DNA of 64,000 bases from Asticcacaulis sp. AND118 (GCF_020535245.1 NZ_CP084910.1:1960501-2024500); one strand, 5' to 3'. Positions 51,835-60,217 are shown, numbered from the stretch's first letter. Made by a program: numbers and translations. The notes: generated from the sequence alone by a model not told the origin.

Positions 51835-52902
51835 CTAAAAACCGCGCTTCTTGCGCACCATGACGAAGGAGATGATCTTCGCCACCGCCTGAAAATGGGC
51901 TTCGGGGATGATTTCATCGACATCGATGGCGGCGTAGAGTGCGCGCGCCAGCGGCGGGTCTTCGACAATGGCGATATCGTGCTCGCCCGCCACTTCGCGG
52001 ATTTTCAGGGCCAGGGCGTCCACCCCCTTGGCCACACAAGTCGGCGCGGGCGTGTCGTCGTCATAGCGCAGCGCCACGGCATAGTGGGTCGGGTTGGTGA
52101 CCACCACCGTCGCCTTGGGGACATTGGCCATCATGCGCTGACGCGATTTCTCCATGCGGATCTGTTTCAGGCGGCCCTTCACATGCGGGTCGCCTTCGGT
52201 CTGCTTGTATTCGTCCTTCAGTTCGGTCTTCGACATCTTCATTCTTTGGGCGAAGCGGAACTTCTGGATGAAGTAGTCGGCCCCGCCTTCGAGCACCATG
52301 AACAGGCACACCGCCACGGCCAGCGAGAAGAAGACCTCCTTGGCGTAGGGCAGGACCAGCATCGGAGACGCCCCGGCAAGGCCCGCCACATCGACCGCCC
52401 GCCCCTTGAGGACCAGCCACGAGATGAAGCCCACGGCAATCAGCTTGATCAGGGTCTTGGCGAACTGGATCAGGGCGTCGACGCCGAACAGGCGTTTGAA
52501 ACCCGCCATGGGATTGAGCTTGGAGAAATCCGGCTTGAGCTTCTCGGTCGAGAACATCAGCCCGGTCTGGGCCAGGGTGCCGATGGCGCCCGCCGCCCCG
52601 GCGACCAGCAGGATCAGGCCGATGATGGGCAGCACCTGCATCATCAGGTGATGGGCGATGGTCACCCCGCCGTCGCCCATGATCGAATCGCGCAGCAGGT
52701 GCGGCGCGGCCACGAAGACCCTGAGCGTCTCGGCCAGCGACAGGGCGATCTTGTCGCCATAGAGCATGACCAGCGCGCAGGCGGCGATCAGCGACAGCGC
52801 CTGCGGAATATCGGCGGATTTGGCGACGTCGCCCTTTTTTCGGGCTTCGTCGAGTTTTCGGGCCGAGGCCTCTTCTGTTTTGTCTTCGCCTTCGTCTGCC
52901 AC
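51835..52902 (-). CDS. flhB: Flagellar export switch protein FlhB
   Basis: 355 aa, N-terminal basic tail (DKTEEASARKLDEARKKGDVAKS), four membrane helices and a cytoplasmic domain with the autocleavage site N270-P-T-H (VVVTNPTHYAVALRY). It switches export specificity from rod/hook to filament. Its ATG directly follows the fliR stop, so the genes are one operon (fliQ-fliR-flhB). Confidence 0.95.
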   Translation of the reverse strand: MADEGEDKTEEASARKLDEARKKGDVAKSADIPQALSLIAACALVMLYGDKIALSLAETLRVFVAAPHLLRDSIMGDGGVTIAHHLMMQVLPIIGLILLVAGAAGAIGTLAQTGLMFSTEKLKPDFSKLNPMAGFKRLFGVDALIQFAKTLIKLIAVGFISWLVLKGRAVDVAGLAGASPMLVLPYAKEVFFSLAVAVCLFMVLEGGADYFIQKFRFAQRMKMSKTELKDEYKQTEGDPHVKGRLKQIRMEKSRQRMMANVPKATVVVTNPTHYAVALRYDDDTPAPTCVAKGVDALALKIREVAGEHDIAIVEDPPLARALYAAIDVDEIIPEAHFQAVAKIISFVMVRKKRGF

Positions 52903-53709
52903 CTATACCCCTCGCACGAAGAGGCGCAGGAATTCCTCGTAATGTTCGATGAAGACCAGGCCGGTGGCGCCCAGACTGAGGGCGAAGATGGCCAGCCCCA
53001 ATAAAACGCTTATCGGGGTGACGGCGAAGAAGATCGGGAAGGCCGGCATGATGCGGCCGATGAAACCCGCGGCGATATTGATGATCAGGCCGAAGACCAG
53101 CACGGGCGTCGTCATCTGAAGCGCCAGCATGAAGGTGTCGCCCACGGTGCGGATCATCAGTTGCGTGGCGTCGCCGACCATGATCGGACGCATCGGCGGA
53201 AAGACCCAGTAAGAATCGCGCATCCCGGCGATGAACAGGTGATGCAGGTTGGTGACGTAGATCAGGACCAGCCCCAGCATGGCCAGAAAGGTGCCGACCG
53301 AGGTTGAGGGTTGCGCCTGCGCCGGATTGGCGGTCTGGGCGAAGGACAGGGTGGTTTGCAGCGACACGATCTCGCCCGCAATGGCCAGCGCCGCCAGAAA
53401 GGTGCGCATCAGCATCCCCAGCATCAGGCCGATCACCGCCTCATGGATGATCAGGCCGGCCATGGCCCCCAGCTTCGGCGGCAGGGCCGGCATCTGGCCC
53501 TGCACCACCGGCACCAGCATCAGGGTGAACATGAAGGCGAAGGACAGGCGCATGCGCGGCGGCACCGCCTGATCGCCGAGGCCGGGAATGAGGATGGCGA
53601 CGGCCCCAACGCGCACGAAGATCAGCATCGCGGTGAACACCACCTGCGAAGTACCGAAGAAGGAGGTCACCTCCGTCGTAAAATCCGGCGATGGCGTAAC
53701 GGGGATCAT
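52903..53709 (-). CDS. fliR: Flagellar export gate protein FliR
   Basis: 268 aa, about six membrane helices. Landmarks are VFTAMLIFVRVGAVAILIPGLGDQAVPPRMRL at the start, LHHLFIAGMRDSY in the middle, and the C-terminal AFPIFFAVTPISVLLGLAIF. It forms the export gate core with FliP and FliQ. It abuts flhB with no gap and lies 42 bp from fliQ. Confidence 0.95.
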   Translation of the reverse strand: MIPVTPSPDFTTEVTSFFGTSQVVFTAMLIFVRVGAVAILIPGLGDQAVPPRMRLSFAFMFTLMLVPVVQGQMPALPPKLGAMAGLIIHEAVIGLMLGMLMRTFLAALAIAGEIVSLQTTLSFAQTANPAQAQPSTSVGTFLAMLGLVLIYVTNLHHLFIAGMRDSYWVFPPMRPIMVGDATQLMIRTVGDTFMLALQMTTPVLVFGLIINIAAGFIGRIMPAFPIFFAVTPISVLLGLAIFALSLGATGLVFIEHYEEFLRLFVRGV

Positions 53710-53751
53710 AGGCCGTCAATGCCCCGATTCTGATGGCGGACCCAATAGGGC

Positions 53752-54015
53752 TCAGATGCCCGCGATCTTGGTGGCGATTTCCTTCATGAAACCCGACAGC
53801 AGCGCCCCCATCAGCGGCAGGACCAGCAGCAGGGTCACGAAGACGGCGATGATCTTGGGCGCATAGATCAGGGTCTGCTCCTGAATCTGGGTCAGGGCTT
53901 GAAACAGGCCGATGACGACCCCTACGATCAGGCCGACGATCAGGACCGGGGCGCAAAGCTGAATGGTCAGCCAGATGGCGTCGCGCCCGACGCTGAGGAC
54001 TTCGGTTCCGGTCAT
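53752..54015 (-). CDS. fliQ: Flagellar export gate protein FliQ
   Basis: 87 aa, two membrane helices: IWLTIQLCAPVLIVGLIVGVVIGLFQALTQIQEQT and FVTLLLVLPLMGALLSGF. The start is ATG 54015 with AAGG upstream; an earlier in-frame GTG/ATG at 54051 adds residues not found in FliQ. A perfect CtrA box lies 70 bp upstream, as in the Caulobacter fliQ promoter. Confidence 0.95.
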   Translation of the reverse strand: MTGTEVLSVGRDAIWLTIQLCAPVLIVGLIVGVVIGLFQALTQIQEQTLIYAPKIIAVFVTLLLVLPLMGALLSGFMKEIATKIAGI

Positions 54016-54084
54016 GGAGGCTACCTTGGTTGACTGTCTTGCGGACCCCACCGATCCGATAGGCAGATTTTGCCGGGAATGCAG

Positions 54085-54099
54085 TTAACAACGCATTAA
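54085..54099. promoter_or_regulatory. CtrA box upstream of fliQ
   Basis: TTAA-caacgca-TTAA, a perfect TTAA-N7-TTAA site. It is placed where a CtrA site overlapping the -35 of a fliQ promoter would be, about 70 bp before the start codon. Confidence 0.82.
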
Positions 54100-54218
54100 C
54101 CCGACGCGCAGTTGGTGAAAATCGTGAGATTTGAGTCGAATGGCAGAAGGCTAGCGCCGCCCGTATATCGATACGGGCAAGCGACGCCGACGCACCAGTC
54201 GGCCAAAGACCACGATTT

Positions 54219-54527
54219 TCAGATCGGCATGCGCAGGATTTCCTGATAGGCGCTGATCACCTGATCGCGGATGGCGATGACGCTTTCCAGCGACGCTTCG
54301 GCGGTGGACACCGCCGTCACCGCGTCGATCAGATCGGCCTTGCCCTGCGAATGGGCGACCATTTGCGCTTCGGCGTTCTGGGTCGTCTTCATCGTCTGCT
54401 CCATCGCGCCGTTCAGCACCTTGGAGAAGGCCGCACCGACATCGTTGGTGCGCTGGGCCTCGTCATTGAGACCAGAGACCTGCTTTTGAACGGCCCCGTA
54501 GGCCTTGGCGACGAGTAAAGGGTTCAT
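54219..54527 (-). CDS. fliE: Flagellar hook-basal body protein FliE
   Basis: 102 aa from ATG 54527. FliE joins the MS ring to the rod. It is helical with the typical end: DLIDAVTAVSTAEASLESVIAIRDQVISAYQEILRMPI (residues about 65-102). Between it and flgC lie a strong terminator and a palindromic repeat, which is unusual for this gene pair. An in-frame start at 54557 falls in the repeat. Confidence 0.92.
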   Translation of the reverse strand: MNPLLVAKAYGAVQKQVSGLNDEAQRTNDVGAAFSKVLNGAMEQTMKTTQNAEAQMVAHSQGKADLIDAVTAVSTAEASLESVIAIRDQVISAYQEILRMPI

Positions 54528-54532
54528 CGAAA

Positions 54533-54576
54533 GCGCTTTCCAAAAAGTGGGGCGCACTTTTTGGATAAAAAAGCGC
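54533..54576. repeat. Palindromic repeat before fliE
   Basis: Outer arms gcgctt / aagcgc and inner arms ccaaaaagtg / cactttttgg. It is similar in design to the repeat at 4911-4954 and directly precedes the fliE start codon. Confidence 0.7.
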
Positions 54577-54581
54577 GCTAA

Positions 54582-54615
54582 TAAAAAAGATCAGAACCTT
54601 TCCAAAGGTTCTGAT
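54582..54615 (-). terminator. Rho-independent terminator after flgC
   Basis: Perfect 11-bp arms atcagaacctt / aaggttctgat with a 4-nt loop, followed on the minus strand by CTTTTTTTATT. The stem begins at the flgC stop codon. Confidence 0.88.
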
Positions 54616-55037
54616 TACCTTCTCAGCAGGTCAATGGTCTTTTGCTCGATCGAGCGGGCCGTTTCGATGACGTTCAGATTGGCCTCGTAGGCGCGTTGGG
54701 CGTCACGCATATCCATGCTCTGAATCAGGCTCTTGACGTTCGACTTCTTGACATTGCCCTGGGCATCCGCCGCCGGGTGGCTGGGGTCGTACTCGATCTC
54801 GAACGGGCTGTCGTCCGGCCTGACCGCCGCCAGCTTGACGCCCATGGCGCCGTCGATCTTGGCCGCTTCGAAGACCGGAATCTGGGCGCGATAAGGGTCC
54901 GCACCCGGCGTCTGACCGGTGGAGTCGGCATTGGCGATGTTTTCGGCGATGATGCGCATACGCGCCTGCTGCGCCCGGAGCGCGCTGGCGGCAACCGAAA
55001 GGGTCGGATGGGTTTCGGTGGTCTTGTTAACCGGCAT
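54615..55037 (-). CDS. flgC: Flagellar proximal rod protein FlgC
   Basis: 140 aa. N-terminal rod motif LSVAASALRAQQARMRIIAENIANADSTGQTPG and C-terminal helix MDMRDAQRAYEANLNVIETARSIEQKTIDLLRR are those of FlgC. It lies 16 bp after flgB. Confidence 0.94.
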   Translation of the reverse strand: MPVNKTTETHPTLSVAASALRAQQARMRIIAENIANADSTGQTPGADPYRAQIPVFEAAKIDGAMGVKLAAVRPDDSPFEIEYDPSHPAADAQGNVKKSNVKSLIQSMDMRDAQRAYEANLNVIETARSIEQKTIDLLRR

Positions 55038-55053
55038 ATGAAACTCCCTTTAC

Positions 55054-55467
55054 TTAACGGCCCGGGGCCTTGCCCGCCATACGGATCAGGCCCATCGTCT
55101 TCTGATAGAAGCCCAGCGCCGCTTCGTACTGCATGCGGCTCTCGGCCATTTTGAGCATCTGCTCTTCCAGCACGACCGAATTGCCGTCCATGGTCGTTTC
55201 CGAATCCGGCGCGATCATCGATTTAGGGGCGAATGTGCCCGTCCCTTCGGCGCTCATGTGCCCGGCTTCGGTCAGGCGCATCCCCAGTCCGGTCTGTTCC
55301 TGCTGGCCCTTCATCACCGCCTCGAAGTCCATGCGCTTGAGATCGCGCGGCTTGAAGCCCGGAGTCGTGGCGTTGGCGACGTTCTGCGCCACCAGCTTCT
55401 GACGCTGGCCCAGCCAGGTCATCTTGTCCTTCAGCGCCCCCAGGAGGCCGATATTTTCCGTGCTCAT
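55054..55467 (-). CDS. flgB: Flagellar proximal rod protein FlgB
   Basis: 137 aa. Starts with IGLLGALKDKMTWLGQRQKLVAQNVANATTPGF and ends with a coil (LEEQMLKMAESRMQYEAALGFYQKT). It is the first gene of flgB-flgC and diverges from fliO-fliP across a 126-bp gap that holds a CtrA box. Confidence 0.94.
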   Translation of the reverse strand: MSTENIGLLGALKDKMTWLGQRQKLVAQNVANATTPGFKPRDLKRMDFEAVMKGQQEQTGLGMRLTEAGHMSAEGTGTFAPKSMIAPDSETTMDGNSVVLEEQMLKMAESRMQYEAALGFYQKTMGLIRMAGKAPGR

Positions 55468-55537
55468 GCGCGACGCTTTCGTATCCGATGCGACTCAGCC
55501 TATTCAACTCAGCAGGCAAAATATGCCCCCTCCTTGG

Positions 55538-55552
55538 TTAATGAGCCTTTAA
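55538..55552. promoter_or_regulatory. CtrA box between flgB and fliO
   Basis: TTAA-tgagcct-TTAA, a perfect site. It is about 70 bp from the flgB start and 42 bp from the fliO start, so it could serve either or both divergent units. Confidence 0.8.
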
Positions 55553-55593
55553 GGCTTTCGGGGCATGAGTAAGGTTCTGGAGGGGTTAGTCCG

Positions 55594-55914
55594 ATGGACG
55601 TGTTCCTGAGTATATTGCGCGCGGCCTTCGCGCTGGCCATCGTACTGGGGCTGGTGCTCGGCCTCGCTTATGGCCTGCGTCGTTACGCGCCGCAACTGCT
55701 GGCGCGTTTTCAGGCTCAGCGCGGCGAGCGGCGCATGAACGTCGTCGAGACCCTGGTGCTCGACCCGGCGCGCCGGCTGGTGCTGGTGCGTATCGACGAC
55801 GAGGAGCGCCTTCTGCTGCTGGGCGAAGGACAGGAACTGATCGAGCCGCGGCAACGGCCTGCGCCCAAGCCGCAACCCGCGCCGCCCGCCACCGTCAACC
55901 GTCCGGTGCTGTGA
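55594..55914 (+). CDS. fliO: Flagellar export assembly protein FliO
   Basis: 106 aa. One N-terminal membrane helix (ILRAAFALAIVLGLVLGLAYGL), then the FliO core (RMNVVETLVLDPARRLVLVRIDDEERLLLLGEGQELI) and a Pro-rich tail. It helps assemble FliP. Its TGA overlaps the fliP ATG. Confidence 0.88.
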   Translation: MDVFLSILRAAFALAIVLGLVLGLAYGLRRYAPQLLARFQAQRGERRMNVVETLVLDPARRLVLVRIDDEERLLLLGEGQELIEPRQRPAPKPQPAPPATVNRPVL

Positions 55915-56720
55915 TGCAGTTGCCCGAAATCTTCCGCCAGATCGGCAAGCCGATGCGCAAGCGCGACTACGCCCTGACGCTGCTGGGCGGCATTATCGGT
56001 TTCGCCCTGATGATCTTCCCCGGCGACGTGCTGGCGCAGTCGATCAATCTCGACCTGGGGCAGGGCGGCACCCTGACGGCGCGCGTGGTGCAGATGCTCG
56101 GCCTTCTGACCGTGCTGTCGCTGGCACCGTCCATCGTCATCATGACCACCTCCTTCATCCGCATCGTGGTGGTGCTGTCGCTGCTGAGAACCGCCCTCGG
56201 CCTGCAGCAGAGCCCGCCCAATGCCGTTCTGATCTCGCTGGCCATGTTCCTGTCGGCCGTGGTCATGGCCCCCACCTATCAGGCGGCCTACGACGCCGGC
56301 ATCCGCCCGCTGATGGATCAGGAAATGGAGATGCCGCAGGCCTTCGACGCAGCCTCGGAGCCGGTCAAGACCTTTATGCTGTCTCAGGTCGATGCTGGCG
56401 ATCTCAACCTGTTCATCCGCCTGTCGAAGGTCGAGAAACCTGCCGACAATATGGATTTGCCGGTGACGGTGATCACGCCGGCCTTCATGATCTCGGAGCT
56501 GAAGACGGCGTTTCTGATCGGCTTTTTGCTGTTCATCCCGTTTCTGGTGATCGACCTCGTCGTCGCCTCGGTGCTGATGAGCATGGGCATGATGATGCTG
56601 CCGCCGGTGGTGGTGTCCCTGCCGTTCAAGCTGATCTTCTTCGTGCTGGTCGACGGCTGGCGGCTGGTGTGCGGGTCGCTGGTCGAAAGCTTCACCAAGG
56701 CCGGGGGCGCGGGGAGTTAG
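55914..56720 (+). CDS. fliP: Flagellar export gate protein FliP
   Basis: 268 aa. A cleavable N-terminal segment (ALTLLGGIIGFALMIFPGDVLAQ) precedes the FliP domain: APSIVIMTTSFIRIVVVLSLLRTALG, a periplasmic loop, then AFMISELKTAFLIGFLLFIPFLVIDLVVASVLMSMGMMMLPP. ATG 55914 overlaps the fliO stop. Its TAG overlaps the stop of the convergent parE gene by 4 bp. Confidence 0.96.
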   Translation: MQLPEIFRQIGKPMRKRDYALTLLGGIIGFALMIFPGDVLAQSINLDLGQGGTLTARVVQMLGLLTVLSLAPSIVIMTTSFIRIVVVLSLLRTALGLQQSPPNAVLISLAMFLSAVVMAPTYQAAYDAGIRPLMDQEMEMPQAFDAASEPVKTFMLSQVDAGDLNLFIRLSKVEKPADNMDLPVTVITPAFMISELKTAFLIGFLLFIPFLVIDLVVASVLMSMGMMMLPPVVVSLPFKLIFFVLVDGWRLVCGSLVESFTKAGGAGS

Positions 56721-57001
56721 ATCTCGCCCTCGTCGACCTGCCGCGCGCCGTGCAGGATGCGAAGGATTTCGACCTCATCGCCTACGCGGTAATAGATGTT
56801 GTAGCGCCCGTGCGACAATATGCGGATATTTTGTCCAAGATTAGGACGCATCGCCCCGCGATAGGATAGGTTTGCAAGAGATAGACACTTTCTCTCTATC
56901 TCGTCAGTAAAGCTCAAAGCGCGAGTTTCATTATCTTCGGCGATATAAAAGGCAATATCTTCCAAATCAGCGATGGCCTTGGCGGAAAAAGCGACGATCA
57001 T
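56717..57001 (-). CDS. parE: ParE/RelE-family toxin
   Basis: 94 aa. SAKAIADLEDIAFYIAEDN and the C-terminal GRYNIYYRVGDEVEILRILHGAR are the ParE fold strands. ParE toxins inhibit gyrase. Its ATG overlaps the parD stop by 4 bp. The gene ends inside the last codons of fliP. Confidence 0.9.
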   Translation of the reverse strand: MIVAFSAKAIADLEDIAFYIAEDNETRALSFTDEIERKCLSLANLSYRGAMRPNLGQNIRILSHGRYNIYYRVGDEVEILRILHGARQVDEGEI

Positions 57002-57258
57002 CCCTTATTTCGCGCCCTGTCAGTCAGTTTCTGCCGTAGCTCCGCAAACACCTGTTCTGCCGGGATAAACGGGCCCTCCATTCCCTTGACGATTTCGGCG
57101 CGCAGTTCATCCAGCCGCCGCTGCTTCTCCAGTTCGCGGTCCTCAAGCAGACGCAGGCCTTCGCGCACCACTTCGCTGACATTATTGTAGCGACCGCTGG
57201 CGATCTGCGCCTTAATGAAGTCTTCGAAATGCGGGCTGAGAGCGACGGATGTCGGCAT
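56998..57258 (-). CDS. parD: ParD-family antitoxin
   Basis: 86 aa, ribbon-helix-helix N-terminus (SVALSPHFEDFIKAQIASGRYNNVSEVVREGLRLLEDRE) and a helical toxin-binding C-terminus (VFAELRQKLTDRA). TAGGAG lies before the ATG. It should bind the palindrome just upstream and repress its own operon, as other ParD proteins do. Confidence 0.9.
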   Translation of the reverse strand: MPTSVALSPHFEDFIKAQIASGRYNNVSEVVREGLRLLEDRELEKQRRLDELRAEIVKGMEGPFIPAEQVFAELRQKLTDRARNKG

Positions 57259-57267
57259 GGCAGGCTC

Positions 57268-57288
57268 CTATCTATTACTAACAGATAG
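57268..57288. promoter_or_regulatory. Candidate ParD operator
   Basis: Inverted repeat ctatct-N9-agatag, 10 bp upstream of the parD start, overlapping a second palindrome (ttact...agtaa). Placed as an autoregulatory site. Confidence 0.5.
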
Positions 57289-57309
57289 TAACACTGCCCC
57301 GCCCGTCTC

Positions 57310-58293
57310 TCAAGCGGCGCGCGTCAGCGCCTCGACCAGTTCGCGCTTGAAGCCGGCCAGGTCCTTCCATTGCGTCGCCACGCGCACAGGCCGGCCCTTG
57401 ACCGGATCGATGAGGGTCATCCCCTCGTCGGTCACGCTGAGCGGCAGGGTTTCCATGACCAGCCGCGACTCGTCGAAGGCCATCTCGACGGCCACCGCGT
57501 CGAACTGCACCGAGCTTTGTTTGCTCAAGTCGAAGTCCTTGGCCATCCACGGCGCATTGGGCAGCCACACCTTGGAATTTTCAATGCAGGCCACGGCGAA
57601 CGGATCGCGGCTGTCCCACAGTTTCCGCCAGTCCGGACCGTCCAGCGTCACCAGCCCGCAGGTATCGAGCGGCGTGATCGCGCAACTGATCCAGTCGGCT
57701 TCGAAAATGGTGCGCAGCGCCGCCGGATCGATCTTGACGTTGTATTCGGCATCCGCCGGGGCGACGCCCTTATAACCGATGCGCACCGAGCCAAACATGC
57801 CGATAAAGCGCGCCTTCTTCGCCAGTTGCGGCTCGCGTTTCAGCGCCTCGGCCAGTTCGGTGGCCGGGCCGACGCTGAGGATGGTCACGGGTTCCGGCGA
57901 GGTCATCACCGTGTCGATCATGGCCTGAGCCGCGTCCCTGCGGACCACGCCGGGATAGTCGTCAAGCCTGTAGTCGCCCAACCAGTCGGATTGCGCGCCG
58001 GTCTCTTCACCCTTGGGGCGGCCCATGGCGATGGCGACGTCGGTACGCTTCGCCAGGGTCAGAAGCTTACCCGTCAGACGCGCCTTGTAGTCCGGGCTGC
58101 CGGCATCGGTCGCCACCAGCTTCAGGTCCAGTTCCGGCCGCCGCAGCAGGTAGAGCAGCGCGAAAGTGTCATCCACATCTCCGCCGATATCGGTGTGAAA
58201 GATCACCGGCACGGGCTTGCGGCCCTGAGCGAGCACTGGCCCCGTTACCGACAGGGCCAGGGACGATAGAAGCAGGGTGCGGCGGTCGAACAT
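57310..58293 (-). CDS. Inosine-uridine-type nucleoside hydrolase, exported
   Basis: 327 aa from ATG 58293 (58305 is an alternative). A signal peptide (RRTLLLSSLALSVTGPVLAQ) precedes the IUNH fold. The calcium site is HTDIGGDVDDTFALL, MFGSVRIGYKG and AEYNVKIDP are the middle blocks, and DSRDPFAVAC has the late Asp. It would split nucleosides outside the cytoplasm. It is a single gene between the toxin-antitoxin pair and a membrane protein. Confidence 0.9.
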   Translation of the reverse strand: MFDRRTLLLSSLALSVTGPVLAQGRKPVPVIFHTDIGGDVDDTFALLYLLRRPELDLKLVATDAGSPDYKARLTGKLLTLAKRTDVAIAMGRPKGEETGAQSDWLGDYRLDDYPGVVRRDAAQAMIDTVMTSPEPVTILSVGPATELAEALKREPQLAKKARFIGMFGSVRIGYKGVAPADAEYNVKIDPAALRTIFEADWISCAITPLDTCGLVTLDGPDWRKLWDSRDPFAVACIENSKVWLPNAPWMAKDFDLSKQSSVQFDAVAVEMAFDESRLVMETLPLSVTDEGMTLIDPVKGRPVRVATQWKDLAGFKRELVEALTRAA

Positions 58294-58345
58294 GAGAAGC
58301 TCCATTTTACCTGAGCCTATGCCCGGCCGCCGCGCGCCGCAAGGT

Positions 58346-59260
58346 TTAGAACACCTCGACCGACTTCGTGCCCTTGTCGCTCAACGTACGATAGGCCGAC
58401 AGGGCCGCGCCATTGACCATGGCGTAGAAGCCGGCGTTCAAAAAGCCGCTGAGCACCGTCTGGAAAATAAACAGCGGCGTCAGCAGAATTTCAAGCGACC
58501 CCATATCGGGCTGGCTCATCTGCCGCATGGCCGACAGGATATCCGAGCCCGTCCCGATCGTCAGCACCAGCAGCACCCCGTAGATGACGAACATGATGGC
58601 GCAGATCACCAGACCCAGCAGCAGATAACCGCCCAGCAGAACCCAGCCCTTGCCCTTGGTCAGCTTGAGGCTGCCGAAAATATCGATCTTCTGCTCGGCA
58701 TAGCTTTGCGCCATCACCAGCGACCAGCGGCCCAGCACGTAGAGAAAGGCGATAAAGGCCACGACGATCAGAACAAAGCTGATCAGACCGCCAATAAAAC
58801 CACCCTGCAGGACGCCGTTGATCACGGCGATGATAATACCGAACACGATGATGAACAGGATGTAGAAGAGCAGGAAAGCCAGCGCCCACAGTATGGTGAC
58901 GAACACCTGACGGATTTCCGCCCCGCCCAGCCGCATGAAGCCCAGCCCCCTGGCTTCGGGCTGCAACTGGCTGCGGAATACCGCGCACTGGATGATGGCC
59001 GAAGCCAGCATGCCGACGATGAAGCTGATCAGCCACACCGGCGCCAGTTCCCCCAGCGATCCGAACACCGCCATCGGATCGTCCGGCGGCGATTGCTCCA
59101 TGCCCTGCAAACGCGCGATGGCCGGCCCCGCCACAAGCACGGTCAGGACGCTGGTTGCGAAGCCAATCACCACGAGGACCACGCCCCACAAGGCGACGGC
59201 CAGCGGATGTTTGCGAATGATTTCAATGCCGTCAAAGGCAAAGTCGATAGACAGTTTCAT
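58346..59260 (-). CDS. Multi-pass membrane protein of unknown function
   Basis: 304 aa, about six membrane segments, among them LAVALWGVVLVVIGFATSVL, FILLFYIL-like FLLFYILFIIVFGIIIAVI, and FIGGLISFVLIVVAFIAFLYV. No catalytic motif is seen. It looks like the glycerophosphodiester-type or DUF-class membrane domain found in many alphaproteobacteria, but I do not assign a family. It ends 40 bp after the nucleoside hydrolase start. Confidence 0.75.
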   Translation of the reverse strand: MKLSIDFAFDGIEIIRKHPLAVALWGVVLVVIGFATSVLTVLVAGPAIARLQGMEQSPPDDPMAVFGSLGELAPVWLISFIVGMLASAIIQCAVFRSQLQPEARGLGFMRLGGAEIRQVFVTILWALAFLLFYILFIIVFGIIIAVINGVLQGGFIGGLISFVLIVVAFIAFLYVLGRWSLVMAQSYAEQKIDIFGSLKLTKGKGWVLLGGYLLLGLVICAIMFVIYGVLLVLTIGTGSDILSAMRQMSQPDMGSLEILLTPLFIFQTVLSGFLNAGFYAMVNGAALSAYRTLSDKGTKSVEVF

Positions 59261-59338
59261 GATGTCCCCCTCTCGAATTGAGATGTCAAACCTATCGTAA
59301 AAGAGGAAGGGCGCAAGGCCCCTCCTCTCGCCGTATCG

Positions 59339-60217
59339 TCAGTCCACCTTCTTCAGGTCGATGAACGGCGTGGCCGAACCCGTCACCTGAGGCATCTTGC
59401 CATCCCACTTTTCGATGGCGCGAAGCTGCACCACGCCGGGGCTGGCGGCGATCGACTGAGCGATCAGGCGGTTGGCCTCGGCCTGACCGCGGGCCTCTTC
59501 GATCCTGGCGTCGGCCTGCGCCTTGGCCACGGCGACCTGCGCCTGAGCCGCGGAGGCGTCGGCATCGGCCTTGGTCTTGGCCTGGATCGAGTCGAGGATC
59601 ACCTGCGGGTAGCGGATGGTGCCGATCCAGTCGAGCTGGCTGATATTGACGCCCTGCGCTTCCCATTTACGATTGACGCGGTTGAGCGCCTTCTGGATCA
59701 CCTGCTGGCGGCCGCCGCGATAGAGGAACTCGACGCTGACCAGTTCGGTTTCCGCCGCGATGGCCGAGCGCACGTCGTTGCGGATCGGACCTTCGAACAA
59801 CTGATCGAAGCTCAGGCGATAGCGCGTATACAGCGCCGGCGCCTTGGCCGGATCGATGCGCATGACCAGTTGCACATCGGCCGTCATGGGCAGGGCGTTG
59901 TTGTCCGAGAAGTTGATTTCTTCGTTCTCCGGCCCGCGCTCGTCCTTCTCGCGGGTGTAGGTGTAGGTGCGCTGGATCACCGGAAATTCGACGATGCGCT
60001 CACCCACCAGATTGAGGTGCCAGCCCGACGGGATCGGCGTCTTGTCCACGCCGGCCTGCGGCCCCAGCGTGCGGATCTTCACCCCGACATTGCCGGGCTG
60101 GATCGTCTGACCGCACGAGGCCAGACCGAACAGCGCCAGCAGAGCCAATGCGCCGAGGGGCGCATAGACCTTCCATTTGCCGGACAGTTTCGGGTTCGGT
60201 ATCGAATTGAGAGTCAT
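59339..60217 (-). CDS. SPFH/band-7 (prohibitin-like) protein
   Basis: 292 aa from ATG 60217. One N-terminal membrane segment (APLGALALLALFGLASCGQ) contains LASCG, a possible lipobox. The SPFH core follows (NVGVKIRTLGPQAG, PSGWHLNLVGERIVEFPV), then a typical Ala-rich coil (AKTKADADASAAQAQVAVAKAQADARIEEARGQAEA). These proteins scaffold membrane microdomains or regulate proteases. In-frame sequence up to 60400 is not conserved. Confidence 0.87.
   Translation of the reverse strand: MTLNSIPNPKLSGKWKVYAPLGALALLALFGLASCGQTIQPGNVGVKIRTLGPQAGVDKTPIPSGWHLNLVGERIVEFPVIQRTYTYTREKDERGPENEEINFSDNNALPMTADVQLVMRIDPAKAPALYTRYRLSFDQLFEGPIRNDVRSAIAAETELVSVEFLYRGGRQQVIQKALNRVNRKWEAQGVNISQLDWIGTIRYPQVILDSIQAKTKADADASAAQAQVAVAKAQADARIEEARGQAEANRLIAQSIAASPGVVQLRAIEKWDGKMPQVTGSATPFIDLKKVD

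Noticed and set aside
53709-54091. 216-codon minus-strand frame overlapping fliQ
   Set aside because: Out of frame with fliQ and fliR, which are both clear; Arg/Pro-rich shadow.
58277-59281. 334-codon plus-strand His/Gln/Asp-rich ORF
   Set aside because: It is opposite a multi-pass membrane protein gene; the composition is the expected complement of hydrophobic codons.
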